Shown: positions 38,001 to 43,579 of the stretch, in pieces | Layout of the letters: every line of letters starts with the position of its first letter | How positions within the stretch are numbered: position 1 is the first letter of the stretch | Source: Albula goreensis | Taxonomy: Eukaryota; Chordata; Actinopteri; Albuliformes; Albulidae | DNA: 64,000 nucleotides | NCBI GenBank assembly: GCA_022829145.1 | Contig: CM040745.1 | Location: 22,288,906 to 22,352,905, forward strand | Direction: 5' to 3' | Notes under the pieces: model-generated | Seen by the model: only the letters and a program-made list of their open reading frames with translations | Database searches by the model: none | Told to the model about the DNA's origin: nothing | Program-made: the position numbers and the translations under genes

Positions 38001-39329
38001 ATACTGATCTCATGACATTGTCATCATGACGGCATGAAAAACAGAAGTCTCAGCCTGGTGAACATATTTTATCAGAGCTTGATAGAGTGTGGAGTTAAAG
38101 CACACTGTGATGTAGAGCATGATGGAGTTAAACCATTTTACCAGCCTTTAAGCATTTAGTAAATGCTGTTAAACTATGCCTGATTTCAGTGATGGTAAAT
38201 ACATGTATGGATGACTTTTGGTGGGACCTTAAATAGAAATAAGTTATATCAAGATATGATGTCATTATTGTACCTAAATATATCATGATTTTATAGTCAC
38301 ATTGCACAGGCTTAACAGTGTTTGTTCTCCTGATTGTCAGTAACATGACATGGTAGCAGTTATAAGGTGTGTTACAAGTGCATGTGTGTGCTTGTTTGGA
38401 AACCATGCTGTTTTGTAAGTTAGCTTTGTTTTCCCCAGCTGCACCTGATTGCTCTTAACACACCGCAAGTGGGTAACATGCGTGGAATCCGGGGAGCCGA
38501 TTATCTGTGTTTCCAGCAAGCCCGTGCAATAGGAATGCAGGGCACGTTCCGTGCCTTCTTGTCATCCAAGCTCCAGGACCTGTACAGCATTGTGCGCAAG
38601 TCTGACAGGAACAGCCTTCCCATCGTCAATCTTAAAGTGAGAAACTTAATTTGCTTCTTGATTCATGATTCCAGCCTTCAAAGTTTCATGAGAGCCACAT
38701 GCAAACTCATTTTCAAGAACCAAATGTATTTGTCTGTCTCCATCTCCTGGTCAGTGTATTTCTTTCTACTTTCTAGGATCAAGTGCTTTTCTACAGCTGG
38801 GAGTCCATCTTTGGTGAATCAGACGGCAAGATGAAGGATGGTGCTCCCATCTACTCTTTTGATGGCAGAGATATACTCAGAGATAGCGCATGGTACGTCA
38901 GATATAGACATCAAAGTATGAAACACTGTAATTAGATGTAACCTTAGCTAGTTCATATGGTCCATAATATTATTTAACATTACAACTTATAATTGAAATT
39001 TACATTGCCTAGATATAATGACTTCACAGATGAACTAGGTTTTCTTTTAAGACATGAGAGTTATAGAGCACTACTGACCTTCTCTTGGTTGTCGTTTCTG
39101 TTCTTGTCTCAAAAGGCCTCAGAAGATGGTGTGGCATGGCTCAAATAGCAAGGGCCACAGACAGACCGACAATTACTGTGAGACATGGCGAATGGATGAC
39201 CAGGTGCTGACAGGCATGGCATCTTCTCTGCAGGCCGGACAGCTCCTTCAGCAGACACCGAGAAGCTGTTCCAGCTCTTACATAGTCCTGTGTATTGAGA
39301 ACAGCTACATCCCACAGTCCAAAAAATAA
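1028..39329 (+). CDS. col18a1: Collagen alpha-1(XVIII) chain, frizzled-containing long form; 42 coding exons
   Basis: Basement-membrane multiplexin and heparan-sulfate proteoglycan; its C-terminal fragment is endostatin. Exons: 1028-2183, 11971-12512, 16375-16458, 17739-17789, 19985-20054, 20962-21018, 21591-21727, 22354-22380, 22579-22785, 23181-23207, 24200-24262, 24962-25045, 25262-25312, 27069-27191, 27456-27518, 27706-27750, 28806-28937, 29299-29370, 29469-29495, 29693-29791, 29988-30023, 30159-30248, 30356-30388, 30618-30653, 30830-30889, 31024-31101, 31196-31231, 32822-32875, 33010-33081, 33166-33231, 33641-33668, 35004-35057, 35183-35217, 35329-35460, 35572-35731, 35922-35986, 36120-36248, 36355-36387, 36598-37233, 38439-38636, 38777-38892, 39116-39329. 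Summed length is 5,478 nt, exactly 1,825 codons plus stop, with all intron phases compatible. Domain order (signal, DUF959-like, frizzled, TSPN/LamG, interrupted triple helix, trimerisation, hinge, endostatin) identifies collagen XVIII rather than XV, which lacks a frizzled domain. The human long form is about 1,750 aa. A very short exon may have been missed, but the unbroken frame argues against it. Confidence 0.95.
2184..11970 (+). other. col18a1: Large first intron (9.8 kb) of col18a1 medium/long transcript
   Basis: No supported exon between the frizzled exon and the TSPN exon, and the phase-1 ends match directly. It contains a GA microsatellite (6503-6666) and poly-A/T runs (3199-3213, 9549-9560, 11725-11744). 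Short open stretches inside it have no recognisable similarity or splice context. Large first introns often hold enhancers, but none can be shown from sequence alone. Confidence 0.8.
6503..6666. repeat. GA microsatellite with GAAC interruptions
   Basis: About 164 bp of (GA)n interrupted by GAAGA and by several AACGAGAG / AACAAGAG units clustered at 6570-6635. It is open in several frames purely because of composition; those frames (RE-rich or SL-rich) are not genes. Confidence 0.95.
11971..12512 (+). CDS. col18a1: col18a1 exon 2: laminin G / thrombospondin N-terminal-like (TSPN) domain
   Basis: Residues 386-566. The acceptor is CCCCTGCAG/ATGACAGTGG, phase 1, so codon 386 is G+AT (Asp). The exon encodes [16 protein letters not shown] followed by a beta-sandwich domain ([38 protein letters not shown]), the single large exon typical of the TSPN domain in collagens XV and XVIII. 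The donor CTG/GTACAC at 12513 leaves phase 0. The reading frame also stays open into the intron on the 5' side, but that sequence lacks similarity and includes a poly-A run, so it is not coding. Confidence 0.95.
12513..16374 (+). other. col18a1: col18a1 intron 2
   Basis: Non-coding, AT-rich. It holds poly-A/T tracts (13736-13751, 13876-13894, 15311-15331, 16126-16155) and a degenerate repeat element at 14641-15450. No RNA gene seen. Confidence 0.75.
14641..15450. mobile_element. Possible interspersed repeat with similar termini
   Basis: Both ends share direct similarity: GCTGGTAGTTCAACTT near 14707 and GCTGTAGTTCAACTT near 15407, with AGTGTTGTGAAGTAGT at the left edge and CAGTGTGAAGTAATT at the right edge. 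The repeated TAGTTTAACTAC/AAGTAG vocabulary is unlike the flanks. No coding sequence. The class cannot be assigned from this copy. Confidence 0.4.
16375..16458 (+). CDS. col18a1: col18a1 exon 3: end of TSPN, start of acidic NC segment
   Basis: Residues 567-594, [21 protein letters not shown] then DGDDSDA. It corresponds to the human segment ending in an acidic DDSDGASGD stretch. Acceptor TTTCAG, donor GCG/GTGAGA, phase 0 on both sides. The cysteine (C585) pairs the TSPN fold in relatives. Confidence 0.93.
17739..17789 (+). CDS. col18a1: col18a1 exon 4: Ser-Gly segment with likely heparan sulfate site
   Basis: Residues 595-611, [17 protein letters not shown]. Two Ser-Gly pairs sit beside acidic residues (ASGD, GSGYED), the pattern for glycosaminoglycan attachment. 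Collagen XVIII carries heparan sulfate in the corresponding N-terminal non-collagenous region. Phase 0/0; acceptor CCCACAG, donor TCG/GTATTG. Confidence 0.9.
19985..20054 (+). CDS. col18a1: col18a1 exon 5: Pro/Thr-rich linker
   Basis: Residues 612-634 plus one base. It encodes [16 protein letters not shown] and ends QKGA. Low-complexity Pro/Thr linker between TSPN and the first triple-helical block. Acceptor TCTGCAG, donor GCAG/GTGCGT, phase 0 in and 1 out. Confidence 0.88.
20962..21018 (+). CDS. col18a1: col18a1 exon 6: linker before COL domains
   Basis: Residues 635-653 plus one base, [19 protein letters not shown]. Phase 1 in and 1 out, joining correctly to exons 5 and 7. Acceptor GGCTTCAG, donor CAAG/GTGGGT. 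Confidence 0.85.
21591..21727 (+). CDS. col18a1: col18a1 exon 7: first Gly-X-Y block
   Basis: Residues 654-699, starting [20 protein letters not shown] and ending with a short interruption ([13 protein letters not shown]) and TRGEK. This is the first collagenous stretch. Acceptor GTTCCAG, donor AAG/GTATGG, phase 1 in and 0 out. Confidence 0.93.
22354..22380 (+). CDS. col18a1: col18a1 exon 8: 27-nt collagenous exon
   Basis: Residues 700-708, GAPGEKGVK: three Gly-X-Y triplets between TTTTCAG and AAG/GTATGT. Too short to find by ORF length; supported by triplet register and matching phases. Confidence 0.9.
22579..22785 (+). CDS. col18a1: col18a1 exon 9: conserved Gly-X-Y with [15 protein letters not shown] interruption
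   Basis: Residues 709-777. It begins [16 protein letters not shown], runs through Gly-Pro-Pro repeats, then has a non-collagenous interruption [20 protein letters not shown] and returns to Gly-X-Y. The human chain has nearly the same interruption, making this one of the strongest identity markers. It contains an RGD tripeptide (KRGDGS). Phase 0/0. Confidence 0.95.
23181..23207 (+). CDS. col18a1: col18a1 exon 10: 27-nt collagenous exon
   Basis: Residues 778-786, GDPGEDGIA. Acceptor TTTCCTAG, donor GCT/GTAAGT, phase 0/0. Confidence 0.9.
23363..23452. repeat. (TG)n microsatellite, about 90 bp
   Basis: Perfect alternating TG from 23363 to 23452, 155 bp downstream of exon 10. Alternating purine-pyrimidine DNA of this length can adopt Z-form. 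Likely length-polymorphic. Confidence 0.97.
24200..24262 (+). CDS. col18a1: col18a1 exon 11: collagenous
   Basis: Residues 787-807, [20 protein letters not shown] then K; seven Gly-X-Y triplets. Acceptor TTCCTCAG, donor AAG/GTACGG. Confidence 0.93.
24962..25045 (+). CDS. col18a1: col18a1 exon 12: collagenous, ending in NC interruption
   Basis: Residues 808-835, [12 protein letters not shown] then Pro-rich triplets ending PSRSDRP. The C-terminal part leaves the triplet register and enters the non-collagenous region encoded by the next exon. Also carries RGD (DRGDGQ). Phase 0/0. Confidence 0.93.
25262..25312 (+). CDS. col18a1: col18a1 exon 13: NC interruption with Glu-Gly-Ser-Gly heparan sulfate site
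   Basis: Residues 836-852, [17 protein letters not shown]. The human chain has a close equivalent (DMEGSGF...DLE.LR) and its EGSG serine lies in a known glycosaminoglycan region. Acceptor TTCTTAG, donor CGG/GTAGGT, phase 0/0. Confidence 0.93.
25313..27068 (+). other. col18a1: col18a1 intron 13
   Basis: Holds a GCTAGC/TAACGTTA-rich patch (26037-26105) and a 5S-like SINE (26700-27025) just before exon 14. Otherwise AT-rich and featureless. Confidence 0.7.
26700..27025 (-). mobile_element. 5S rRNA-like SINE (SINE3/Deu-type), degenerate, inserted in intron 13
   Basis: The + strand block GTCTCCCATCCAAG...AATAACC...GCTGCTAGCCTTTCCG...ATCAGA (26939-27015) matches in order the reverse complement of the internal region of 5S rRNA (GTCTCCCATCCAAGTACTAAC...GCTTAGCTTCCGAGATCAGA). 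The upstream part (ATGTCTCACCTAAGGGACAG at 26812, and CTTCCAGCAGCAA near 26913) resembles the body of a widespread fish repeat that ends in such a 5S-like head. The Pol III head therefore points to the minus strand. A long open frame across it (26667-27038) is accidental. Family name is from memory; only the 5S resemblance is directly visible. Confidence 0.6.
27069..27191 (+). CDS. col18a1: col18a1 exon 14: collagenous
   Basis: Residues 853-893, [18 protein letters not shown], a short break [11 protein letters not shown], then [12 protein letters not shown]. Acceptor TTTCTTAG lies only about 45 bp from the end of the SINE; donor CCG/GTAAGT. Phase 0/0. Confidence 0.93.
27456..27518 (+). CDS. 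col18a1: col18a1 exon 15: collagenous
   Basis: Residues 894-914, [20 protein letters not shown] then K. Acceptor GATTGTAG, donor AAG/GTTAGA. Confidence 0.92.
27706..27750 (+). CDS. col18a1: col18a1 exon 16: collagenous
   Basis: Residues 915-929, [15 protein letters not shown]. Acceptor TCCTGCAG, donor AAG/GTTAGT. Confidence 0.92.
28806..28937 (+). CDS. col18a1: col18a1 exon 17: collagenous, ending in NC interruption
   Basis: Residues 930-973, [20 protein letters not shown], then Gly-Pro-Pro runs and the break SGYRVGF. Acceptor CCCGTAG, donor TTT/GTAAGT. Confidence 0.93.
29299..29370 (+). CDS. col18a1: col18a1 exon 18: NC interruption with DDMEGSG heparan sulfate site
   Basis: Residues 974-997, [20 protein letters not shown] then EGRQ. 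The DDMEGSG core is identical to the human non-collagenous segment used for glycosaminoglycan attachment. The acceptor (CTATGAAG/GAC) is a weak one preceded by GCTGCTGTTT. An internal GGG/GTGAGA at 29347 is phase-incompatible with the following Gly-X-Y, so the downstream donor CAA/GTAAGT is used. Confidence 0.88.
29469..29495 (+). CDS. col18a1: col18a1 exon 19: 27-nt collagenous exon
   Basis: Residues 998-1006, GAAGEPGLP. Its donor CCT/GTGAGT runs directly into a (TA)n tract. Confidence 0.9.
29505..29579. repeat. (TA)n tract followed by poly-T
   Basis: TA dinucleotides from 29505 to 29563 with one TGTG break, then 16 T. It starts nine bases past the exon 19 donor, so length changes would alter spacing near a splice site. 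Confidence 0.95.
29693..29791 (+). CDS. col18a1: col18a1 exon 20: collagenous
   Basis: Residues 1007-1039, eleven Gly-X-Y triplets beginning [20 protein letters not shown]. Acceptor TTGTAAAAG is purine-rich and weak; donor CAG/GTGAGA is strong. Phase 0/0. Confidence 0.9.
29988..30023 (+). CDS. col18a1: col18a1 exon 21: 36-nt collagenous exon
   Basis: Residues 1040-1051, [12 protein letters not shown]. Acceptor TGAACAG, donor AGA/GTGAGT. Confidence 0.9.
30159..30248 (+). CDS. col18a1: col18a1 exon 22: collagenous plus QIIYQTSGS break
   Basis: Residues 1052-1081, [20 protein letters not shown], then [10 protein letters not shown]. The human chain has a hydrophobic break with a Tyr at the same place. 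Acceptor CCCTTTAG, donor AGT/GTACGT. Confidence 0.92.
30356..30388 (+). CDS. col18a1: col18a1 exon 23: short NC/COL exon
   Basis: Residues 1082-1092, [11 protein letters not shown]. Tyr/Gly-rich break returning to Gly-X-Y. Acceptor TTCCCCAG, donor CAG/GTATGT. Confidence 0.88.
30618..30653 (+). CDS. col18a1: col18a1 exon 24: 36-nt collagenous exon
   Basis: Residues 1093-1104, [12 protein letters not shown]. Acceptor CTTTGTAG, donor CCT/GTAAGT. Confidence 0.9.
30830..30889 (+). CDS. col18a1: col18a1 exon 25: collagenous
   Basis: Residues 1105-1124, [20 protein letters not shown]. Contains RGD in a triple-helical context. Acceptor TTTTACAG, donor AAG/GTTTGA (non-consensus +4 to +6). Confidence 0.92.
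31024..31101 (+). CDS. col18a1: col18a1 exon 26: GEKGEPG then NC interruption
   Basis: Residues 1125-1150, [20 protein letters not shown] then GSGGPR. The human chain has GEKGEPGSIFSPDGG here. Acceptor TTCTACAG, donor AGG/GTGAGC. Confidence 0.93.
31196..31231 (+). CDS. col18a1: col18a1 exon 27: 36-nt collagenous exon
   Basis: Residues 1151-1162, [12 protein letters not shown]. Acceptor TTTTTCAG, donor CCT/GTGAGT. Confidence 0.9.
31232..32821 (+). other. col18a1: col18a1 intron 27 with TG microsatellite
   Basis: AT-rich, no exon recognised. A (TG)n tract with one CG interruption spans 32006-32066. Confidence 0.75.
32006..32066. repeat. (TG)n microsatellite
   Basis: About 60 bp of TG with GCGTGT interruptions at 32010 and 32036. 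Confidence 0.95.
32822..32875 (+). CDS. col18a1: col18a1 exon 28: 54-nt collagenous exon
   Basis: Residues 1163-1180, [18 protein letters not shown]; matches the conserved human GYKGEIGFPGRP segment. Acceptor TCTGTGCAG, donor CCA/GTAAGT. Confidence 0.93.
33010..33081 (+). CDS. col18a1: col18a1 exon 29: collagenous
   Basis: Residues 1181-1204, [20 protein letters not shown] then SGYP. Ser-Gly pairs end the exon without flanking acids, so glycosaminoglycan attachment is doubtful. Acceptor GATTCTAG, donor CCT/GTAAGT. Confidence 0.93.
33166..33231 (+). CDS. col18a1: col18a1 exon 30: Gly-Pro-Pro run
   Basis: Residues 1205-1226, five Gly-Pro-Pro-type triplets then AVPLDRFN. Acceptor TTTTTAG, donor AAT/GTGAGT. 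Confidence 0.92.
33641..33668 (+). CDS. col18a1: col18a1 exon 31: 28-nt NC exon
   Basis: Residues 1227-1235 plus one base, RYDDSRLYP. Non-collagenous break (human: VYDSNVFAESSRP...). Acceptor AAATTGCAG, donor CCAG/GTAAGT, phase 0 in and 1 out. Confidence 0.85.
33669..35003 (+). other. col18a1: col18a1 intron 31
   Basis: AT-rich, no exon recognised; short TG-rich tract at 34681-34722. Phase 1 is preserved across it. Confidence 0.75.
35004..35057 (+). CDS. col18a1: col18a1 exon 32: collagenous
   Basis: Residues 1236-1253, [18 protein letters not shown]. Phase 1 in and 1 out. Acceptor CATCTCAG, donor CCAG/GTAACA. Confidence 0.9.
35183..35217 (+). CDS. col18a1: col18a1 exon 33: NC break, 35 nt
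   Basis: Residues 1254-1265, [12 protein letters not shown]. Corresponds to the hydrophobic human break (QFPFDFLQLEAE). Phase 1 in and 0 out. Acceptor CATTCCAAG, donor AAG/GTAAGC. Confidence 0.88.
35329..35460 (+). CDS. col18a1: col18a1 exon 34: collagenous
   Basis: Residues 1266-1309, [20 protein letters not shown], then [11 protein letters not shown] and [12 protein letters not shown]. The human chain has [20 protein letters not shown] at this point. Acceptor TGTACAG, donor CCG/GTAAGA. Confidence 0.94.
35572..35731 (+). CDS. col18a1: col18a1 exon 35: collagenous, conserved
   Basis: Residues 1310-1362 plus one base, [20 protein letters not shown] through Gly-Pro-Pro runs to [12 protein letters not shown]. 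Very close to the human [20 protein letters not shown] segment. Acceptor TTCCCAAAG, donor CACC/GTGAGT, phase 0 in and 1 out. Confidence 0.95.
35922..35986 (+). CDS. col18a1: col18a1 exon 36: last collagenous exon
   Basis: Residues 1363-1384, [20 protein letters not shown] then AG. Ends the triple-helical region. Phase 1 in and 0 out. Confidence 0.94.
36120..36248 (+). CDS. col18a1: col18a1 exon 37: trimerisation domain
   Basis: Residues 1385-1427, [20 protein letters not shown], then [20 protein letters not shown] and VN. It aligns with the compact alpha/beta NC1 trimerisation domain of collagens XV and XVIII, which sets chain register. Acceptor CTTGTAG, donor AAC/GTAAGT. Confidence 0.93.
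36355..36387 (+). CDS. col18a1: col18a1 exon 38: end of trimerisation domain
   Basis: Residues 1428-1438, [11 protein letters not shown]. Acceptor TATTCCAG, donor CTG/GTAAGT, phase 0/0. Confidence 0.88.
36598..37233 (+). CDS. col18a1: col18a1 exon 39: expanded proline-rich endostatin hinge
   Basis: Residues 1439-1650. It opens [15 protein letters not shown], nearly the human DNEVAALQPPVVQLH, then becomes Pro/Asp/Tyr/Arg-rich. Residues 1505-1616 are fourteen 8-residue repeats (consensus YPSQPDPR). The hinge joins trimeric NC1 to endostatin and is where proteases release endostatin in mammals. The exon ends THEHASGPG before GTGTGT at 37234, phase 0. The hinge here is much longer than in human. 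The repeated arginines could offer trypsin-like cleavage sites (inference). Confidence 0.92.
36796..37131 (+). repeat. col18a1: 24-bp coding minisatellite, 14 units, in the hinge exon
   Basis: Units start every 24 bp from 36796 (TAY CCN ...). The central units, from about 36916 to 37035, are essentially identical at DNA level, while the edge units have drifted. This is the pattern of recent unequal exchange or slippage. Every unit keeps frame. Confidence 0.97.
37234..38438 (+). other. col18a1: col18a1 intron 39
   Basis: AT-rich, no repeat class recognised. An AG/GTCAACACTATC site at 37910 would give only six codons and a stop and is not taken as an exon. Confidence 0.75.
38439..38636 (+). 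CDS. col18a1: col18a1 exon 40: endostatin N-terminal half
   Basis: Residues 1651-1716. [20 protein letters not shown], then [20 protein letters not shown] and [20 protein letters not shown]. His1652 aligns with human endostatin zinc ligand His11, and Cys1674 with Cys33. Arg-rich surface residues typical of the heparin-binding site are kept. Acceptor TTCCCCAG, donor AAA/GTGAGA. Confidence 0.96.
38777..38892 (+). CDS. col18a1: col18a1 exon 41: endostatin middle
   Basis: Residues 1717-1754 plus two bases, [20 protein letters not shown], then [18 protein letters not shown]. Asp1717 aligns with the human zinc ligand Asp76. Acceptor TTTCTAG, donor CATG/GTACGT, phase 0 in and 2 out. Confidence 0.96.
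39116..39329 (+). CDS. col18a1: col18a1 exon 42: endostatin C-terminus and stop
   Basis: Residues 1755-1825. [20 protein letters not shown], then YCETWRMDD...[20 protein letters not shown]. Cys1776, Cys1806 and Cys1814 with Cys1674 reproduce exactly the spacing of human Cys33, 135, 165 and 173 (intervals 102, 30, 8), so both endostatin disulfides are expected. Stop TAA at 39327-39329. Confidence 0.96.
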
Positions 39330-40670
39330 GTCCCAACTCTTTTTTTTCCACCTTAAAACGTATTACAGCTGACCAAGCAGGACCCTTCTGCCTTAATACT
39401 CCCTCCCCCACACAACAAATGCCCTGTGAACTGGCTCTGCAGCTGCTGACTGGCAGAGGAGTTGCTTGCTGTCTTCTCTTCCCCTCTGTAATGCCAAAGA
39501 GATGGGTCTAACAAAAAGGTGTACGCTCTGCTGTGGGGCATTGGCACATATTTCCTAAAGGGGTGAACCAGAGAAGAGAAGCTAACCTTGGCGGTGTTTT
39601 TAATCGTATCCAGTTAAATTTTGTATATGAAATGGTTGTTTGTGTTTTATTTTTGTTGTTGATCGTTGCCTTTTTAAGATGTCTTTTAATTGGTATTTAA
39701 CCAGTTGTAGCTATAATTTTGTATAACATTTCCATTTTTTTTCTTTTTATTGTATTTGTATTTTGCTTGGTTTCATTTTTATTTTCCATCCAAGGACTGT
39801 GGAATATTGAGGGGCAGCACAACCTTCAAAGAATATTTTAACTAAAAATATTTATTTTTAAATTGATGACAACAGGAAGAACAATTTAAAAAAGGGTTAG
39901 TTTTAGATTTTACTTTGGTGCTTTTTCTCAGAATCTTTGCTCCAGTCATTACTACAGCTGAGAGCCAGAAAATGTGTTGAGAAATGAAAAAATGTGAATG
40001 TGCTTGCAAGGAATTGGAGAACAAGATTGAAGAGAAACTTTGGACTGCGTCAAACATCTGCAACCCCCAAAAGGCAAAATTTGTTCCCCCAAAAAACTTC
40101 AAAATATTTCTGTAATTGTATGATGTCATAGACATTTAAAGATATGATTAAAATTTATTTTTTAATTATGTATGGAAGAATATTTCCAATGTGTATAATC
40201 AAAACTCCACTTTAGAATATCACGGTGCTACCAAGGAAATAGCCTATGCATAATTCCAAATAAAAAAATGAAAAACATTTCTATTTTCACATATTAAGTG
40301 CATATGTTCCAAGACATTTTTCTGTCTCAACTACAGAAGCAGAGAGGCATTTGGAAGGGTCTGGCTACTAAAAGTAGTTTTGCACCACCAAGTTTGTTTC
40401 CATCACTCACTTTGGGGGTGGTTTTAAAGGTTTTCCAACCAGTGCTACTTTGTCAAAGCCACTGTTGTGATGAGTCTGTTAAGCCAGATATGTATGTAAT
40501 GAAGACTCTCTACATTAGTCCTTTACTGAATTCCCCTAAGACTGATTCATGTAGTGCTACTGATTTGTCCAGGTAGAAACCGAAAACCTGTGACTCAACT
40601 CTTTGTAACCAGTATGTGCTGTACCATTTCTCTGAGGCACTGAATAAAAGAATTTTGTCTTTCACAACAC
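39330..40670 (+). other. col18a1: col18a1 3' UTR with two poly(A) signals
   Basis: AT-rich tail after the stop. AATAAA occurs at 40259-40264 and at 40643-40648; the latter is followed by TTTTGTCTTTC and TTTTGTAGTCTTTTG, a GU/U-rich downstream element, so it is the likely distal end. The 3' UTR would be about 0.95 or 1.34 kb. Confidence 0.65.
40643..40648 (+). terminator. col18a1: Candidate distal col18a1 poly(A) signal AATAAA
   Basis: Canonical hexamer in GAATAAAAGAATTTTG with U/GU-rich sequence 15-40 bases downstream. Confidence 0.6.
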
Positions 40671-43381
40671 GTTTTGTAGTCTTTTGGGAAAAAGTTTTCC
40701 ATCTGAGAAAATTAGCACAGCCAGTAAAACATAATTCATTGACCATTTCTGTACAGAAAACAGTACAACATTAGCATAATGGGACACTCCAAAAAGCACA
40801 TTATTTTTGCCATTTATTTGTAAATCAATGCAAATCAATATCATTTCTTTATGGCAGTAACAAATACATAAAGTATGCCTGCAAAGATTAAAGTCAGTAA
40901 CAAAAAGATTACATTTTCATACATGTGTCAAAATCTACTGTTCCTTTCCTGTGTTGAATTGGGGTTTGAATAAATCTAAGTCAAATCAAATGTTGTATGG
41001 GAAGAAAATTTACATCAGTGAAAATAAATCATATTCTTTTCAACTAGACCCCCCACTTCACAAGTATTCTACTAACAGCAGAGAAATCACTGTTATTCAC
41101 TATGTAAGGTCTTCTTGTGCTATTTCACTACACTTTCATATTTACAGTGTCTGTGTTGATGTTTCAGAAGCAATGTAGTCCCTAATGGTATGTGCTGCAC
41201 AAAACCATCTTAACCTTTTCTCTTCATTTATACCAATTAATTCACTTGAACAGGGGGTTGTTCCAATCAACTGTAAGACAGTACATAAGTCATGTAGTAA
41301 TTACTGTGTATACAGTTATTGCAAACCAGCATTCAGGTGGTTTTGGACGATAAATGACAAAAAACTAATTGTACACCTTTGGATTTAAGAGGTGGGCTAT
41401 AAGGCAGACATGGGCAAACTGAAGTTGCACATTTTTAAAACACTCATATTTTAACATCTCTATAGGTTTGTCAGGAAAGAATGTTTAAATGTTATAGTTT
41501 TTAACTATAAACATATTTTTTGCACTTAACCAGGGTCATCACTGTAAGTTTTTGTCAGTACTGCTTCTGAAACATTTGTGACAGAAAAAGGTGTGATATA
41601 AAGGCACTTGGTGTAAGGACAAGATCAGCAAGAATACTGCAAGAGGTCAAATGCCTGCAACCTTACCCGTTCCATCCAATACCCATGACAGCAGCATTAA
41701 GTCAGCTTCAACTTCTACAAGTTAAATTGTTCTTGTACTGCTAGGACCTTGAAGTTGTACAATGCACTAAGAGGCATAGAGAGTCCTATGTACTGCTTTG
41801 TCCACTTTCTATGTCTGCAGATGTTCAAACTACACTAACCGTATTTAAATGGAAAATCACCAACAGACCATATGGTTCTCAGTGTTTACAGAACAATGCA
41901 CAATAATAAACCACATAATAAAAATATATCCTAAAAACCAATGACATTTTGCATACTACACAGTGTGTAAAAATACTGCGGGCAGTACTGCTAGTACAAA
42001 CATTTACCTCTCACCTATTCTTTCAGCTTTTAAGGTTAAATATGCACAACATGGTCCATACGCAACTTTAAGGCAACTTTTGTTGTTCTTACAAAAAAAA
42101 AAACAACATCAGAAAGCTGGCCTCTTTGATAATCAATAGGTTTAACATTTTTGTTCCCAGGGATCTTCCATTTAATAACCAACATCAGCTACATTCAGAC
42201 TCCATCTGGAACTGGCAGACATTGCAGGACCTTCAGTACAGTAAAAAGACATGTTGAGCAATTACAAGCTGAAAATGAAAAGGCAAACTCCTGCATCAAA
42301 ACAAAGACAATGTGTTGCCAACACTCGATCCTTTCTTGTACACAATTTATAGGAATAAGTATTCTGGAACAGTCACAATACTTGCTTGAAAATTCCACCA
42401 GTGTAATAATAAATAAGGGTACCAAACTTTTAAAAGTTATGAAGAAATCTGCTCAAAGAAATACTGATGATCTTATCATTTAATAGGACCAGTTTAGATA
42501 CATGTTTTATTGCTCAGGGCATTTTTTTTAAGTTGACCTTTTAATGATATTGGTCCCCACTATTTCTAACACTGAAAGCTCAAACTGATTTGACCATAAT
42601 TGCAGGGTGATTTATATTATTTTTACCTTATCAAATTTTTAATTGTCATTTAAATAATAAAAAAGGTTTTGCCCAGGACTCATTAACTCACTGAGTTATC
42701 AGGATGAGAGCTATCCTCAGGCTTATGGCATTATTAGTGCAATAAGCTTCACAGTGCTTTCTGGGAGTTATGAGTCACATTAGAATTCAGTTTGAAAGTA
42801 TTTGGGAGGATGCCCCTCACCATCTTTAAAGCCTGGTAATACCGTGGAAGAAAATGACCACCATGATTTTCAATACACATGTGTACTATACGCTTTAAGG
42901 AAAATATAAAAATTTGTAGAAATTACGAAGAAAAAATGAAGTAGGTTATTACATTTTAAATAGAATTATCGAGTATTATTTGTTTGATTCTTATGGGTTC
43001 AAATATGAATCATTCACTGTAATCAAAACATTACAGGCAAACGGCAGCTAATACATACAATTCACATTTATGTTGCAAGCAGCAAGTTGAATTTGTCTAC
43101 TGACACAAGTAAACACAGTGAATCAAATATAAATACCAAATGGGTGCCTTTTACTTTATGATGTTCCAAATTTCAAGCCTTTATTCCATATTTTTTAAAT
43201 GTCCATAAATCTACTAGTAGTCCATGAAATGAAAATCCCAGTTTACCCTCCAGCATCTGTAGGGGTCTCTGGACATCAGGAAACCTTCAATTTGATTCTG
43301 TTGGGGAAAATGCAGATTTTAGTTGAAGACTATTTGTGATATAAGAAATACAATCAAAAACCAAACCCACCTCAGCTGCAC
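40671..43381 (-). other. slc19a1: Convergent 3' region: likely slc19a1 3' UTR and short intergenic spacer
   Basis: No coding sequence. Minus-strand AATAAA signals (TTTATT on +) occur at 43180-43185, 42506-42511 and 40813-40818, giving 3' UTR options of about 0.2, 0.9 or 2.6 kb. The last would end within 200 bp of the col18a1 signal. Which is used cannot be told from sequence. Confidence 0.45.
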
Positions 43382-43579
43382 TCAGGCTTTGACAATGGCC
43401 CCATTGGCCAAACAGTCTGTCTCACAGGGGCTTGATTCCATTGGGCTCAACTCTGTAGGAGTGGCTTCATTCGCAGTCCCGTCCCCTCGCTCTCTGCGGT
43501 AATGCCTAACAATGACCCAAACTGCACAGCCCAGGTACAAGACCGTCAGCAGCGTGAAGTAGAAAAAGTAAACCAAGAA
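43382..43579 (-). CDS. slc19a1: slc19a1 coding exon 5: TM12 and C-terminal tail
   Basis: Residues 451-515. FLVYFFYFTLLTVLYLGCAV (TM12), then a basic RHYRRERGDG and a short Ser/Thr/Glu-rich tail ending NGAIVKA. Stop is TGA (43384-43382). The tail is much shorter than the human one. Confidence 0.94.
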   Translation of the reverse strand, partial: FLVYFFYFTLLTVLYLGCAVWVIVRHYRRERGDGTANEATPTELSPMESSPCETDCLANGAIVKA

